Positions 27,586 through 36,668 of a stretch of DNA of 64,000 nucleotides are shown piece after piece. The notes under the pieces were generated by a model, which was not told the DNA's origin, made no database searches, and was given only the letters and a program-made list of their open reading frames with translations. This stretch comes from Achromobacter pestifer (GTDB taxonomy: Bacteria; Pseudomonadota; Gammaproteobacteria; Burkholderiales; Burkholderiaceae_B), in NCBI RefSeq assembly GCF_902859625.1, contig NZ_CADIJX010000008.1:62001-126000 (forward strand), given 5' to 3'. A program made the position numbers and the translations under genes. Within the stretch, counting starts at the first letter, position 1. Each line of letters starts with the position of its first letter.

Positions 27586-27625
27586 CGGGCCCCGCGCTCC
27601 TGGCGAACCAGGGGCGCGGGGCCCG
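27586..27625 (-). terminator. Hairpin terminator candidate after azurin
   Basis: Arms 27586-27603 and 27608-27625 pair over 18 bases with one G-U and a 4-base loop. On the minus strand the stem is followed by TTTCCATT, a weak U-tract. A second perfect 8-bp stem (27640-27657) lies between it and the azurin stop. Confidence 0.55.
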
Positions 27626-27663
27626 TGCGGGCAAGCGGCGGGGCGGCGTGCCGCCCCGGAAGA

Positions 27664-28122
27664 TCAGTCGACCAGCTTCAGCGTGCCCTTCATCAGCGCG
27701 AAGTGGCCGGGGAAGGAGCAGAAGAAGGTGTAGTCGGTGCCGGCGGCAAGCTTGCTGACGTCGAACGTGACGGAATCCGTCTGGCCGCCACCGATGACCT
27801 TGGTGTGCGCGATGACGCGGGCGTCGTCTTTCTTGACGTAGTCGTTGTCCAGGCCAGCCGCCATGCCGTCGTTCACCGCGCCCTGCATGTCAGCGGTGGT
27901 GGTCAGGACCCAGTTGTGGCCCATGACGTTCTTGGCCAGGGTGCCAGGGTGCTTGAGGTTCACGGTGAACTGCTTGCAGCTTTTGCTGACCGTGATTTCC
28001 TTTTTGTCGAACTGCATCTGGTCATTGCCAGCGATATCGACCGAGCACTCGGCGGCCAGGACCGGGGCCGACGCGACGGCGAGGACTGCCGCGACGCAAA
28101 GTTTCTTGAACACCATATTCAT
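27664..28122 (-). CDS. azu: Azurin (blue copper protein)
   Basis: The 152-residue precursor has a 23-residue signal peptide ending VLA, leaving the 129-residue mature azurin that starts AECSVDI. All copper ligands are in place in mature numbering: His46 (NVMGHNW), Cys112 and His117 in [14 protein letters not shown], and Met121. The start has GGAGG upstream and was chosen over a longer frame that runs into the intergenic region. It is a soluble periplasmic electron carrier. It follows a PQQ-dependent sugar dehydrogenase gene on the same strand by 170 bp, suggesting donor and acceptor. Confidence 0.97.
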   Translation of the reverse strand: MNMVFKKLCVAAVLAVASAPVLAAECSVDIAGNDQMQFDKKEITVSKSCKQFTVNLKHPGTLAKNVMGHNWVLTTTADMQGAVNDGMAAGLDNDYVKKDDARVIAHTKVIGGGQTDSVTFDVSKLAAGTDYTFFCSFPGHFALMKGTLKLVD

Positions 28123-28292
28123 GCCTCCAATGTTTCGAGGGGAACGGAATTTCCGGCCCGCGCAGTGCGCTGGGGACGGGCGATACGACATTCTCGCCCT
28201 ACTGTACGCTGCAATGCGCAAGGCTGCCCGCCAGGGGTTTGACCGAACGCAAGCGGCCGCCATTGAGTTACGCTGCGTCGTCCCGCCAAGCA

Positions 28293-29609
28293 TTACAGTT
28301 TGGGGCTGACGCGCCAGATCACATTGCCCACGTCGTCCGCCACCAGCAGATCGCCCTGGCCATCGACAGCCACGCCCACCGGGCGGCCTTGCGCCTGACC
28401 ACTGGTGTTCAGAAAGCCCGTCAGCACATCACGGGCCGCGCCGTCGGGCGTGCCATTGGCGAACGGCACGAAGATGACCTTGTAGCCGCTGCGAGGATCA
28501 CGGTTCCACGAGCCATGCTGACCCACGAACATGCCGCCCGCGAAGGGGGCAGGCAGCCGGCTGTTGGCCGACCAGGCCAGGCCCAATGACGCCGTGTGTG
28601 GACCCAGCGCGTAATCGGGCACGATGGCGCGCGCCACCAGGTCTGGCCGCGCCGGTGTGACGCGGGTGTCCACGTGCTGCCCGAAATAGCTGTACGGCCA
28701 GCCATAGAAGCCGCCATCGCGCACCGACGTCATGTAGTCGGGCACCAGGTCGCTGCCCAGTTCGTCGCGTTCGTTCACCGCGGTCCACAAGGTCTTGCCG
28801 TCGGGCGCCCAGGCCATGCCGACCGGGTTGCGTAAACCGGTGGCATACAGCCGCTTGGCGCCGCTGGCTACGTCGATTTCCCAGATGGCGGCACGGCCTT
28901 CTTCGATGTCCATGCCATTTTCCGCGACATTGCTGTTGGACCCCACCGAGACGTACAGCTTGCGGCCATCGGGGCTGGCGATCAGGTTCTTGGTCCAGTG
29001 GTGGTTGATGCCGGCGGGCAGGTCGGTGACTTTCACCCCGGCAGCCGAAATCTGCGTCTGGCCGGGCTCATACGGAAAACGCAGCACGGCGTCGGCGTTG
29101 GCCACGTACAGCTGATTGCCGATCAGTGCCATGCCGAAAGGCGAATTCAAGCCTTGCAGCAACACGCTGCGCACCTCCGCGATGCCATCGTGGTCGGCGT
29201 CCCGCAACAAGGTGATGCGGTTGGCGCTGGCGGTACGGGCACCCGCGCGTTTCATCACGATGCCCGCAGCCCAGTCCTTCAGTCCGCCGGAGGCTTCTTC
29301 GGGCTTTGGCGGCGCATTGGTCTCGGCGACCAACACGTCGCCATTGGGCAGCACATACAGCCAGCGCGGATGATCCAGTCCGATGGCGAAGGCGTTGACC
29401 GTCAGGCCGCTGGCCGCCGTGGGCCGGGCATCCGCGGCCCAGCCGACTGCCTTCGCCGTATTGACGGTGGGAATCAGCGTGGTATTGGGGACGGGCAGTT
29501 GCGGGGTCGGGCCCATGCCCGCTTCGACGGGCAGGGTGGCAACTTCGCCGCAGGCGCTTAGCGCGGCCAGCGTCAGGCTGGCCGCTGCCAGGACACGTAG
29601 AGTAAGCAT
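28293..29609 (-). CDS. PQQ-dependent sugar (sorbosone-type) dehydrogenase lipoprotein
   Basis: The 438-residue protein has a lipoprotein signal peptide (LAALSAC, Cys20) and a beta-propeller of the GSDH/sorbosone dehydrogenase family. Marks include [69 protein letters not shown] and [17 protein letters not shown]. Members oxidise aldoses or sorbosone with PQQ in the periplasm. No PQQ synthesis genes lie in the window. The substrate is not certain. Confidence 0.82.
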   Translation of the reverse strand: MLTLRVLAAASLTLAALSACGEVATLPVEAGMGPTPQLPVPNTTLIPTVNTAKAVGWAADARPTAASGLTVNAFAIGLDHPRWLYVLPNGDVLVAETNAPPKPEEASGGLKDWAAGIVMKRAGARTASANRITLLRDADHDGIAEVRSVLLQGLNSPFGMALIGNQLYVANADAVLRFPYEPGQTQISAAGVKVTDLPAGINHHWTKNLIASPDGRKLYVSVGSNSNVAENGMDIEEGRAAIWEIDVASGAKRLYATGLRNPVGMAWAPDGKTLWTAVNERDELGSDLVPDYMTSVRDGGFYGWPYSYFGQHVDTRVTPARPDLVARAIVPDYALGPHTASLGLAWSANSRLPAPFAGGMFVGQHGSWNRDPRSGYKVIFVPFANGTPDGAARDVLTGFLNTSGQAQGRPVGVAVDGQGDLLVADDVGNVIWRVSPKL

Positions 29610-29675
29610 GATGCGACTCCAGGGCTATCTGTGCGTCCCATCATACCGATACCGCAGGTGCGCCGCGCGCCGTAT

Positions 29676-29990
29676 TCAATCGTCGAAGCGGCTGCGCGTG
29701 ACCGCACCCGATTGCGGGTCGACATGCAGCTTCACACGCTGGCCTTGCGGGTCGTAGGCCTTGACCTCGTATCCGTGCTTGCTTGAGCGTTCGATCTCGG
29801 AGATATTGCGGTAGCCGGCGGCTTCCATCTTGTCGTAGACCTGGCGGATCGTCAGCATCGGTGCGGCGGGGCTGGTGGCGGCGGGCGCGGTCGCGGCTGG
29901 TGCGGCGGCCTGCGCGTGGGCGGCGGTGCCAGCGACCAGGGCGGAAGCGCCGATAGCCATTGCAGCCAGGGTTTTTTGAATGCGCGTCAT
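29676..29990 (-). CDS. Secreted PepSY-domain protein
   Basis: This 104-residue protein has a signal peptide ending AHA and a low-complexity Ala/Pro linker. A PepSY fold follows with IRQVYDKMEAAGYRNISEIERSSKHGYEVKAYDPQGQRVKLHVDPQSG. PepSY domains bind or inhibit proteases or sense signals in the envelope. It is divergent from the PepSY/two-component operon with 171 bp between, so it is probably regulated by that system. Confidence 0.85.
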   Translation of the reverse strand: MTRIQKTLAAMAIGASALVAGTAAHAQAAAPAATAPAATSPAAPMLTIRQVYDKMEAAGYRNISEIERSSKHGYEVKAYDPQGQRVKLHVDPQSGAVTRSRFDD

Positions 29991-30067
29991 GATGGGTAGC
30001 TCCTAGGATGAAGTAAGGGAAATGCAGGCCGCTGTTTCGACCCTGCGTCCATTATTCGGGTTGGCGC

Positions 30068-30106
30068 ATGAACCTTTTCTGAAGCCGCTGTTCATGTCCG
30101 GTTCAT
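30068..30106 (+). promoter_or_regulatory. Possible response-regulator operator
   Basis: GTTCAT occurs at 30090-30095 and 30101-30106, an 11-bp periodic direct repeat as bound by OmpR-family dimers, and the inverse ATGAAC lies at 30068-30073. A TATAAA (-10) follows at 30118-30123 with no clear -35, as expected for a promoter activated by a regulator bound over that position. Confidence 0.45.
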
Positions 30107-30161
30107 CCTCGGCGCGGTATAAAAGACGATCCATCCCCTAATTCTTCAAAGAGGCCCGGCA

Positions 30162-30524
30162 TTGCGGCAGCCCCCCCTGACCCGACGCAAACGCAGCGGC
30201 ATCGTGTTGTCCGGCTGCGCGTTGGCGTTCGCGCTCATCACCGGGCCGGTCAGCGGGCTGGCCGGCGATAGCGACCACGAGCGGGCCCGTCAGGCCCTGG
30301 AAGCCGGCAAGGTATTGCCATTGGGCGCGGTGCTGGACATCGTTGAACGCGATTTTCCCGGGCAGGTGGTCAAGGTCGAATTTGAAGAGGACGATGACGA
30401 ATTCATCTATGAGATCCGAGTGCTGCAAAGCGGCGGCGGCATCCTCAAGCTGAAGATCGACGCACGCGACGGGACGCTATTGGCCGTCAAGGGCCGCGAC
30501 ATCAAATTCAAGGGCAAGGACTGA
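30162..30524 (+). CDS. PepSY-domain protein of two-component operon
   Basis: The 120-residue secreted protein has a TTG start with AGAGG upstream, a basic N-terminus and a membrane signal (GIVLSGCALAFALITG), then a PepSY domain (LGAVLDIVERDFPGQVVKVEFEEDDDEFIYEIRVL). Its stop overlaps the response regulator start (TGATG), and many Gram-negative bacteria put a PepSY gene in this spot. It is likely periplasmic and could feed a signal to the sensor kinase or be a regulated effector. Confidence 0.83.
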   Translation: MRQPPLTRRKRSGIVLSGCALAFALITGPVSGLAGDSDHERARQALEAGKVLPLGAVLDIVERDFPGQVVKVEFEEDDDEFIYEIRVLQSGGGILKLKIDARDGTLLAVKGRDIKFKGKD

Positions 30525-31186
30525 TGCGCATACTGGTGGTGGAAGACGAACCCACGTTGGCCGGCCAATTGGCCGAAGCGCTGCGCGGCGCGGGCTATGC
30601 GGTGGACGTGTCGGGCGACGGTGAATCGGCCCGCTACCTGGGCGACGTCGAAGCGTTCGACGCGGTGGTGCTGGATCTGGGCCTGCCCGTCATGGACGGA
30701 TTGACGGTGTTGAAGCAGTGGCGTGCCGCCCAGCGCAACATGCCCGTGCTGATCCTGACCGCGCGCGACAACTGGCACGAAAAGGTGGCCGGCATCGACG
30801 CCGGCGCGGACGACTATCTGACCAAACCCTTCCACATGGAAGAGCTGCTGGCCCGAGTGCGCGCGCTGTTGCGGCGCAGTACGGCGCATGCCAGTGCGCA
30901 ATGGCGCTGCGGCCCCCTCATGCTGGACACTCGCCAGGCCAAGGTCACGATAGACGGCCAGGCGCTGACCCTGACCAGCCATGAATTCAAGGTGTTGTCG
31001 GTGCTGATGCAGCGCGCGGGCGAGGTCGTGTCACGCACGGAGCTGGTCGAACACATCTACGCGCAGGATTTCGACCGCGACTCCAACACCATCGACGTGT
31101 TCATCGCCCGGCTGCGCAAGAAGCTGCCACCCGACACCATCGAGACCGTTCGCGGGCTGGGCTACCGCTTGGCGGCCCAGGGATGA
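30524..31186 (+). CDS. OmpR-family response regulator
   Basis: This 220-residue regulator has receiver residues EDE at positions 7-9, phospho-acceptor D51 (VVLDLGLPVMDG) and the conserved Lys in YLTKPF. The winged-helix output domain ends VRGLGYRLA. It is cotranscribed with the PepSY gene and the kinase (ATGA overlap with the kinase). The QseB/PhoP-like subgroup is favoured; the regulon is unknown, though divergent PepSY genes are the likely first targets. Confidence 0.93.
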   Translation: MRILVVEDEPTLAGQLAEALRGAGYAVDVSGDGESARYLGDVEAFDAVVLDLGLPVMDGLTVLKQWRAAQRNMPVLILTARDNWHEKVAGIDAGADDYLTKPFHMEELLARVRALLRRSTAHASAQWRCGPLMLDTRQAKVTIDGQALTLTSHEFKVLSVLMQRAGEVVSRTELVEHIYAQDFDRDSNTIDVFIARLRKKLPPDTIETVRGLGYRLAAQG

Positions 31187-32577
31187 AACCGGTTCGCGCA
31201 GGGGGGCTGGGGTCACTGCGGCTGCGGCTGCTGGCCGGCACGCTGGCCTGGATCCTGGTGTCCGTGGCCTTGGCCGGCTGGGGGCTGGCCAGTTTGTTCC
31301 GCCAGCACATCACCCAGCAATTGCAGGCCGAACTTACCTTGCACCTGAATCAGCTGACGGCCGCGGTCAATGTCGGCGCGGATGGGCGTCCGGTGGTGGA
31401 CCCGCCGCCAAACGATCCACGATTGGAGCAGCCGCTGTCCGGCCTGTATTGGCAGGTGGATCGGTTGGCCGACGCTGGCCAGCCCGCGATCATCGGCGCG
31501 GCGCGTTCGCGTTCGTTGTGGGATCAAACGCTGGAAACCCAGGCGCTGGCGCCGCAACGGGATCCCCAGGCCGGCGACCAGACCTATGACATTGCCGGGC
31601 CCGCCGGGCGTGGCCTGTCGGCAGTGGCGCGCATACTGAAACCTGCCGAGGAAGACGCGGCACCCTTGCGCCTGGTGGTGGCGGCTGACCGCCGCGTGCT
31701 GGCGGAGCCCATTGGCCGCTTCAACCACATGCTGGCGATCGCGCTGGGTGCGCTTGCCGTCGGGCTGACGGCGGCGGCGGTGGTTCAAGTGGTGGTGGGC
31801 CTGCGGCCGCTGGCGCGGTTGCGGCGTCAATTGGCCAAACAGAATGCCGGCGACAGCAGCCGCATTGAAGGCCGCTTCCCCAGCGAAATCCAACCGTTGG
31901 TGGATGACTTCAACAAGGTGTTGGCGATGAACGCCGAGATCGTGCAGCGTGCGCGGACCCAGGCCGGCAATCTGGCGCATGCGGTCAAGACGCCGCTGAC
32001 GATCCTGGCCAATGCGGCGTCACGCGATGGCAGCGTGCCGGCCTCGCTGGTGGACGAGCAGGTGGCGATGGCCAACCGCCAGATCGACTACCACCTGGCG
32101 CGTGCCCGGGCCGCCGCGTCGTCGGGCGCCGCCGATGGCCGCGCGCCCTTGCTGGACGCGGTGCAGGGGCTGGTGCGTGTCATGCAACGCTTGTACGCGC
32201 AGCGCGATCTGCGTATCGGGATGGCGGGTATTTCCGCCGGGATGGTGTTCCGCGGCGAACAGCAGGACTTGCAAGAGATGCTGGGCAATCTGCTGGACAA
32301 TGCCTGCAAATGGGCGGCCAGCCTGGTCAAGATCACGGCCGAGCCCGTGGACGCAGGACGCTTGGTGCTGCACATAGATGATGACGGCCCGGGCATCGAG
32401 GATCACGAACGCGAACGCATTTTCCTGCGGGGCGTGCGCATGGATGAACAGTTGCCCGGATCGGGCCTGGGGCTGGACATCGTGCGCGATCTGGCCAGCA
32501 CGTATGGGGGCGAGGTTCGCGCCGGACGTTCGCCGTTGGGCGGGCTGCGCGTGTCCTTGTGGCTGCCCGCCGCCTGA
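31183..32577 (+). CDS. Sensor histidine kinase
   Basis: The 464-residue kinase has a first helix at about residues 16-38, a periplasmic sensor region of about 150 residues and a second helix near 184-205. A HAMP-like segment precedes the dimerisation domain with H266 in NLAHAVKTPL, and the ATPase domain contains LLDNACKWA, DDDGPGI and GSGLGLDIVRDLA. The HAVKTPL H-box is like that of PhoQ-type sensors. Overlap with the regulator gene shows they act as a pair. The stimulus is not visible. Confidence 0.93.
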   Translation: MKPVRAGGLGSLRLRLLAGTLAWILVSVALAGWGLASLFRQHITQQLQAELTLHLNQLTAAVNVGADGRPVVDPPPNDPRLEQPLSGLYWQVDRLADAGQPAIIGAARSRSLWDQTLETQALAPQRDPQAGDQTYDIAGPAGRGLSAVARILKPAEEDAAPLRLVVAADRRVLAEPIGRFNHMLAIALGALAVGLTAAAVVQVVVGLRPLARLRRQLAKQNAGDSSRIEGRFPSEIQPLVDDFNKVLAMNAEIVQRARTQAGNLAHAVKTPLTILANAASRDGSVPASLVDEQVAMANRQIDYHLARARAAASSGAADGRAPLLDAVQGLVRVMQRLYAQRDLRIGMAGISAGMVFRGEQQDLQEMLGNLLDNACKWAASLVKITAEPVDAGRLVLHIDDDGPGIEDHERERIFLRGVRMDEQLPGSGLGLDIVRDLASTYGGEVRAGRSPLGGLRVSLWLPAA

Positions 32578-32593
32578 GTACCGCCCGAGCGCG

Positions 32594-33022
32594 CTACTTC
32601 ACCAGCGTGACGGGCACGTCGGCCAGTTGCAGCACCTGATTGGCCACCGAGCCGATCAGGATGTTCGCCAGCGTGCCGTTGCCGCGCGAGCCCATCACGA
32701 TTCGCGTGCAGCCGTGATCGCGCGCGTAGCCGGTGATTTCGGTGGCGGCGTGACCAAATTCGACGTGGCTGGTGTAGTCGACGCCGGCCACGTCCAGCAA
32801 CTGTCGCGCCTCGTTGGTGGCCTCTTGGCCTTCACGGGCGTAGAACTCGTCGATCATGTCTTGCGTGATCAACCGAGAAATGCCCGCGCGCCCCTGCGTG
32901 GGCGTTTGCACGTTGATCAGGTGGATGCGTGCCGACGTCGCGCCTTGCGCCAGTTGCCGGGCGTACAGCACCGCGCGGTTGGCATTGTCGGAGCCGTCGA
33001 CGGGGACCAGGATGTTCAGCAT
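32594..33022 (-). CDS. Universal stress protein, UspA family (copy 1)
   Basis: This 142-residue alpha/beta protein has the ATP-binding loop in the form Gx2Gx9GS (MGSRGNGTLANILIGSVA) and the N-terminal ILVPVDGSDNANRAV. It lies 17 bp after a second, similar usp gene on the same strand and is probably a duplicated pair. UspA proteins help survival under starvation or oxidative stress. AGGAGC precedes the ATG. Confidence 0.9.
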   Translation of the reverse strand: MLNILVPVDGSDNANRAVLYARQLAQGATSARIHLINVQTPTQGRAGISRLITQDMIDEFYAREGQEATNEARQLLDVAGVDYTSHVEFGHAATEITGYARDHGCTRIVMGSRGNGTLANILIGSVANQVLQLADVPVTLVK

Positions 33023-33039
33023 GGATGCTCCTTGATGCG

Positions 33040-33465
33040 TTACTTGACGAGCGTGACGGGCAATTCCGTCAGGTGCAGGACGCGAGTGGCGACCGACCCC
33101 ATGAACAGTGACGAGACGGAACCCAGGCCACGCGAGCCCATGTAGATTTCGTCGGCCCCTGTTTCGTCGGCGATGCGGACGATGGTGTCGGCAGCGGCGC
33201 CGATCTCGACGCGGGCCTCAAAGGGCACGCCGGCTTGCGACAACAGGCTGCTGGCTTCTTGCAGCGCGGTGCGGCCTTCGTCCTGGTAATAGGCGTCGAT
33301 CTCGGCTTGTGACAGGCCGCGGCCGATCTTGCCGGATTTCAAGGGAATCTGGACGCTGAGCAGGTCCACCCGTTCGACGGGATCGTAGGCACGTGCCGCC
33401 AGCAGGGCTTGGACGGCATGAATGGCGGGTTGCGAGCCATCCACCGGGATCAGGATGCGTTTCAT
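33040..33465 (-). CDS. Universal stress protein, UspA family (copy 2)
   Basis: This 141-residue protein resembles its neighbour: RILIPVDGSQPAIHAV at the start and MGSRGLGSVSSLFMGSVATRVL at the end, which forms the nucleotide loop. Both end LPVTLVK or VPVTLVK, so they arose by tandem duplication. AGGAG is at a good distance. No FNR-like box was found upstream. Confidence 0.9.
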   Translation of the reverse strand: MKRILIPVDGSQPAIHAVQALLAARAYDPVERVDLLSVQIPLKSGKIGRGLSQAEIDAYYQDEGRTALQEASSLLSQAGVPFEARVEIGAAADTIVRIADETGADEIYMGSRGLGSVSSLFMGSVATRVLHLTELPVTLVK

Positions 33466-33594
33466 CGTCGTCTCCTTGTTAGGTGCGAGCCGCGGGAGGC
33501 GGAGCGTTCTACTTTATTTGAATTATTCGCCAGTTTCACCGTTCACGGAATGCGCAGGATCAATCCGGGTGCTCGCCGTTTGCGTTGGCCCCTG

Positions 33595-34398
33595 TCAGCG
33601 CCAGCGTTCGGGCGTGACCGCCGCGTCCACCTGTGTGCCCAGCAGACGGCTGGCCAGCGGCGCCAGCGCGAGCGCGCTTCCGGTGGTTTCCAACTGCATG
33701 GCGCCCACGCCCGTCGAGCGCAGCAGGCCGCGTTCCTGCAATTGGTGCCGCAACCAGCGCGCCACGGGGGCGCCGGTGTCCAGCAGGGGCACGCCGGGGC
33801 CAGCCGCCGCCTGAATCGCGTCCCGCAGGAAGGGGAAGTGCGTGCAGCCCAGCACCAGCACGTCGGCGCCGGCATCGCGCAACTCCGCCACGGGCGTGCG
33901 CACGGCGGCTTCGATCCGAGGGCCGGTCAGTTCGCCTTGTTCGACCAGCCTGACCCATTCCGGGCAGGGGCGCAACAGAATGCGGACCTCGGGCGCCTCA
34001 CGCTGAACCAGCGCGGCGAACTTGGGGCTGGCCAGGGTGCCCGTGGTGGCGAATACGCCCACCACGCCGCTATGCGTCAGGTGCGCCGCGGGTTTGATGG
34101 CGGGTTCCACGCCGATGATGATCAGGTCCGGATGGCGCCGCCGCAATTGCGCGATGGCCGCCGCGGTGGCGGTATTGCAGGCCACCACCACGGCTTTCGC
34201 CTGCCGCGACACGAAGTAATCGGTCAGCGCCTGGGCGCGCTGTTCGACAAAGGACTGCGTTTTTTCGCCATAAGGGACATGGGCGGAATCGGCCACGTAC
34301 AGCAGCGATTCGTGGGGCAGGGCATCGCGGATCGCGCGCAATACGCTCAGGCCGCCGACGCCAGAGTCATATACGCCGATGGGAGATTCGGAAAGCAT
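33595..34398 (-). CDS. murI: Glutamate racemase
   Basis: The 267-residue enzyme makes D-glutamate for peptidoglycan. Catalytic Cys residues lie in VVVACNTATAAA and LGCTHFPFL, and the N-terminal IGVYDSGVGGLSVLRAI and VPYG motifs are conserved. I chose the ATG that begins MLSESPIGVYDSG rather than the much longer upstream frame; no clear SD is present. It is a housekeeping gene with no obvious operon partner. Confidence 0.94.
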   Translation of the reverse strand: MLSESPIGVYDSGVGGLSVLRAIRDALPHESLLYVADSAHVPYGEKTQSFVEQRAQALTDYFVSRQAKAVVVACNTATAAAIAQLRRRHPDLIIIGVEPAIKPAAHLTHSGVVGVFATTGTLASPKFAALVQREAPEVRILLRPCPEWVRLVEQGELTGPRIEAAVRTPVAELRDAGADVLVLGCTHFPFLRDAIQAAAGPGVPLLDTGAPVARWLRHQLQERGLLRSTGVGAMQLETTGSALALAPLASRLLGTQVDAAVTPERWR

Positions 34399-34469
34399 GG
34401 TGGGAAGGGCGGGATGCGGGTGTTCGGCAGTGTAGCGCCGGCCTGTGCGGATCGGCGCGGCATACGGGG

Positions 34470-35390
34470 TTAGTTCGCCTCTTGCGCGCGGTGGCGGCGG
34501 ACTTCCTCGATCAGTTTGCGGGTGGCGCCGGACTGTGGCGCGTCGCGCCAGATCAGGTTCAAGGGGGCGCGCAGTTCCACCGGATCGGTCACGCTGACGT
34601 ACACGACGCCTTCGATGTTGACGCGGCGCAGGGACGCAGGCACCAGCGACACGCCCAGGCCGGCTGCCACCAGGCTCAGTGTGGACAACATGCGCGGCGC
34701 TTCCTGCGCGATGCGGGGGCTGAAGCCCGATGCGCTGCACGCCGTGATGATGGCGTCATACAGCCCGGGGCCGCTGTGGCGGCGGTACAGGATCAGGGAT
34801 TCCTCGGCCAGTTCGGATAACGCGATGTGCTGCCGTGCGCGGCCCTTGACGGCGGGATGATCTGCGGGAAACGCCGCCAGCATCGTTTCTTCCAGCACGG
34901 TTTCCTCAACCACGCCGGGGCCGGTTCCATACGAGCCCCGGATGAAGGCCACGTCCACGCGGCCTTCGCTGACGGCTTCACGCAGTTCGCCCGTGCTGCT
35001 TTCCTCAAGCACCAACCGCACGTTCGGCGCGCTTTCGCGGAACCGTCGAATGACCGATGGCACAAATGGGTGAAAGGCGGCTGACCCGGTGAACCCGACC
35101 GTCAGCCGTCCGGCTTCGCCTTGGGAGACGCGGCGCACCCCATCCACCGCCTGATCCACCAGCGCGATGATGTTGCGTGCGTCGTCAACCAGGGCCCGGC
35201 CGCTTTCCGTCAGCTCCATGCCGCGCGGCAGCCGGTGGAACAAGGTGACGCCCAGCTCCTGTTCCAGCACGCGGATCTGTTGGCTAAGCGGCGGCTGGCG
35301 GATGCCCAGCCGGGCCGCGGCCTTGGTCAGGTGGGATTCCTCGGCAACCGCCAGGAAGTAGCGGAGAAGACGCAGATCGACTGATGCCAT
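34470..35390 (-). CDS. LysR-family transcriptional regulator
   Basis: This 306-residue regulator has HTH residues LRYFLAVAEESHLTKAAARLGIRQPPLSQQIRVLEQEL and an effector domain. It is divergent from the split chromate transporter with a 149-bp gap, which makes that its most likely target. An alternative TTG two codons upstream is less likely than the ATG used here. It lies 71 bp before murI on the same strand but is probably not its regulator. Confidence 0.88.
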   Translation of the reverse strand: MASVDLRLLRYFLAVAEESHLTKAAARLGIRQPPLSQQIRVLEQELGVTLFHRLPRGMELTESGRALVDDARNIIALVDQAVDGVRRVSQGEAGRLTVGFTGSAAFHPFVPSVIRRFRESAPNVRLVLEESSTGELREAVSEGRVDVAFIRGSYGTGPGVVEETVLEETMLAAFPADHPAVKGRARQHIALSELAEESLILYRRHSGPGLYDAIITACSASGFSPRIAQEAPRMLSTLSLVAAGLGVSLVPASLRRVNIEGVVYVSVTDPVELRAPLNLIWRDAPQSGATRKLIEEVRRHRAQEAN

Positions 35391-35539
35391 ATGCAATGAA
35401 TATGATTTTATGGTTAGTCATATATTAGACATTATCTAAGGCGAAGAGTAGGCTGCGATGTCGTTATTTCCTTATTCTGGCGCGGCGACGCGCCCGTCCC
35501 AGTCCTTTCGTCCACCGGTTCCCGACCGGGCATCACAAT

Positions 35540-36115
35540 ATGAATGCAGCACCCCCCACCACCGAGGCCGGACTTCGGCCTCCGCCCACTTGCGGGCAGT
35601 TGTTCTACGGATTCCTCATGCTCGGCCTGACGGCTTTTGGCGGTGCGCTGCCGCTGGCTCGCCGCATGGTGGTCGAAAAGCACCGCTGGCTCAGCGGGCC
35701 GGAGTTCACCGATCTGCTGGGCCTGTGCCAGTTCCTGCCGGGCGGCAACATCATCAACTTGTCGGTCGCGCTGGGGATGAAATTCCGCGGCCCGCGCGGT
35801 GCGTTCGCGGCGCTGATGGGCCTGATCCTGGCGCCGTCCGCCATCGTGATCATGCTGGGCATGGTGTATGACCGGTTCCAGAGCGACCCCCACATTCAGC
35901 ATTTGTTCGCGGGTTTGGCGGCTGCGGCAGCGGGCTTGCTGATTTCAATGGCAGTGAAGGTGGGCGTGCCCGTCATCAAGCGCCGCGACTGGCTGGCCGG
36001 CGTCGTGGCGACGGTCTGTTTCGTGGCCATCGCCGTGCTGCGCATTCCGCTGCTGCCGACGATGGCGGTGCTGACGCCGTTGAGCATCCTGCTGGTCTGG
36101 AGGCAACGTCGATGA
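35540..36115 (+). CDS. Chromate transporter half-protein 1 (short-chain CHR)
   Basis: This 191-residue membrane protein with about six helices consists of one CHR domain. Motifs include FLMLGLTAFGGALPLARR and GLCQFLPGGNIINLSVALG (the FLPGGN/P motif). Full ChrA proteins have two such domains; here they are encoded by two genes with an ATGA overlap, a known short-chain arrangement where both halves are needed. It probably exports chromate or a related oxyanion. Confidence 0.9.
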   Translation: MNAAPPTTEAGLRPPPTCGQLFYGFLMLGLTAFGGALPLARRMVVEKHRWLSGPEFTDLLGLCQFLPGGNIINLSVALGMKFRGPRGAFAALMGLILAPSAIVIMLGMVYDRFQSDPHIQHLFAGLAAAAAGLLISMAVKVGVPVIKRRDWLAGVVATVCFVAIAVLRIPLLPTMAVLTPLSILLVWRQRR

Positions 36116-36636
36116 TTCATACCCTGATCGCGTTAGCCCTGATTTTTTCCCAATTGTCGGTACTGGCGTTTGGCGGCGGCAATACCATCCTGCCTGAAAT
36201 GCAGCGTCAGGTCGTGGAGGTGCACGGCTGGATGACGGCAGCTGATTTTTCGGCGCTGTTCGCCTTGGGGCAGGCGGCGCCCGGACCCAACCTGATGGTG
36301 GTCACGCTGGTGGGTTGGCATGTGGCCGGATGGTGGGGCATGCTGGTGACGACCATTGCCAAGTTCGGCCCCTCTTCACTGATCACCATCCTGGCGCTGG
36401 GCTTGTGGGAACGCTTCAAGGACCGTCCGTGGCGCGGCGTCATCCAGGCCGGCATCTTCCCCATGACCGTCGGGCTCGTCGCCGCCAGCGCGTCGCTGAT
36501 CACCGAGGCTTCGGCGCATACATGGCTGCTGGGGGCGATCACCGCCGTGGTGGCATTGCTGGGCAGCGTCACCCGTATCCATCCGCTGTGGCTGCTGTTC
36601 GGCGGCGCGCTGGTGGGTTTGGTGGCGATCGGTTAG
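36112..36636 (+). CDS. Chromate transporter half-protein 2 (short-chain CHR)
   Basis: This 174-residue partner of the preceding gene carries [20 protein letters not shown] and [13 protein letters not shown], the second CHR domain signature. It overlaps the first half by four bases and probably forms a heterodimer with it, in opposite membrane orientation. It is shorter at the C-terminus than two-domain ChrA. Confidence 0.9.
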   Translation: MIHTLIALALIFSQLSVLAFGGGNTILPEMQRQVVEVHGWMTAADFSALFALGQAAPGPNLMVVTLVGWHVAGWWGMLVTTIAKFGPSSLITILALGLWERFKDRPWRGVIQAGIFPMTVGLVAASASLITEASAHTWLLGAITAVVALLGSVTRIHPLWLLFGGALVGLVAIG

Positions 36637-36668
36637 CGTTAGAGCTCTTGCCGCGCGTAGGAGCCCCC

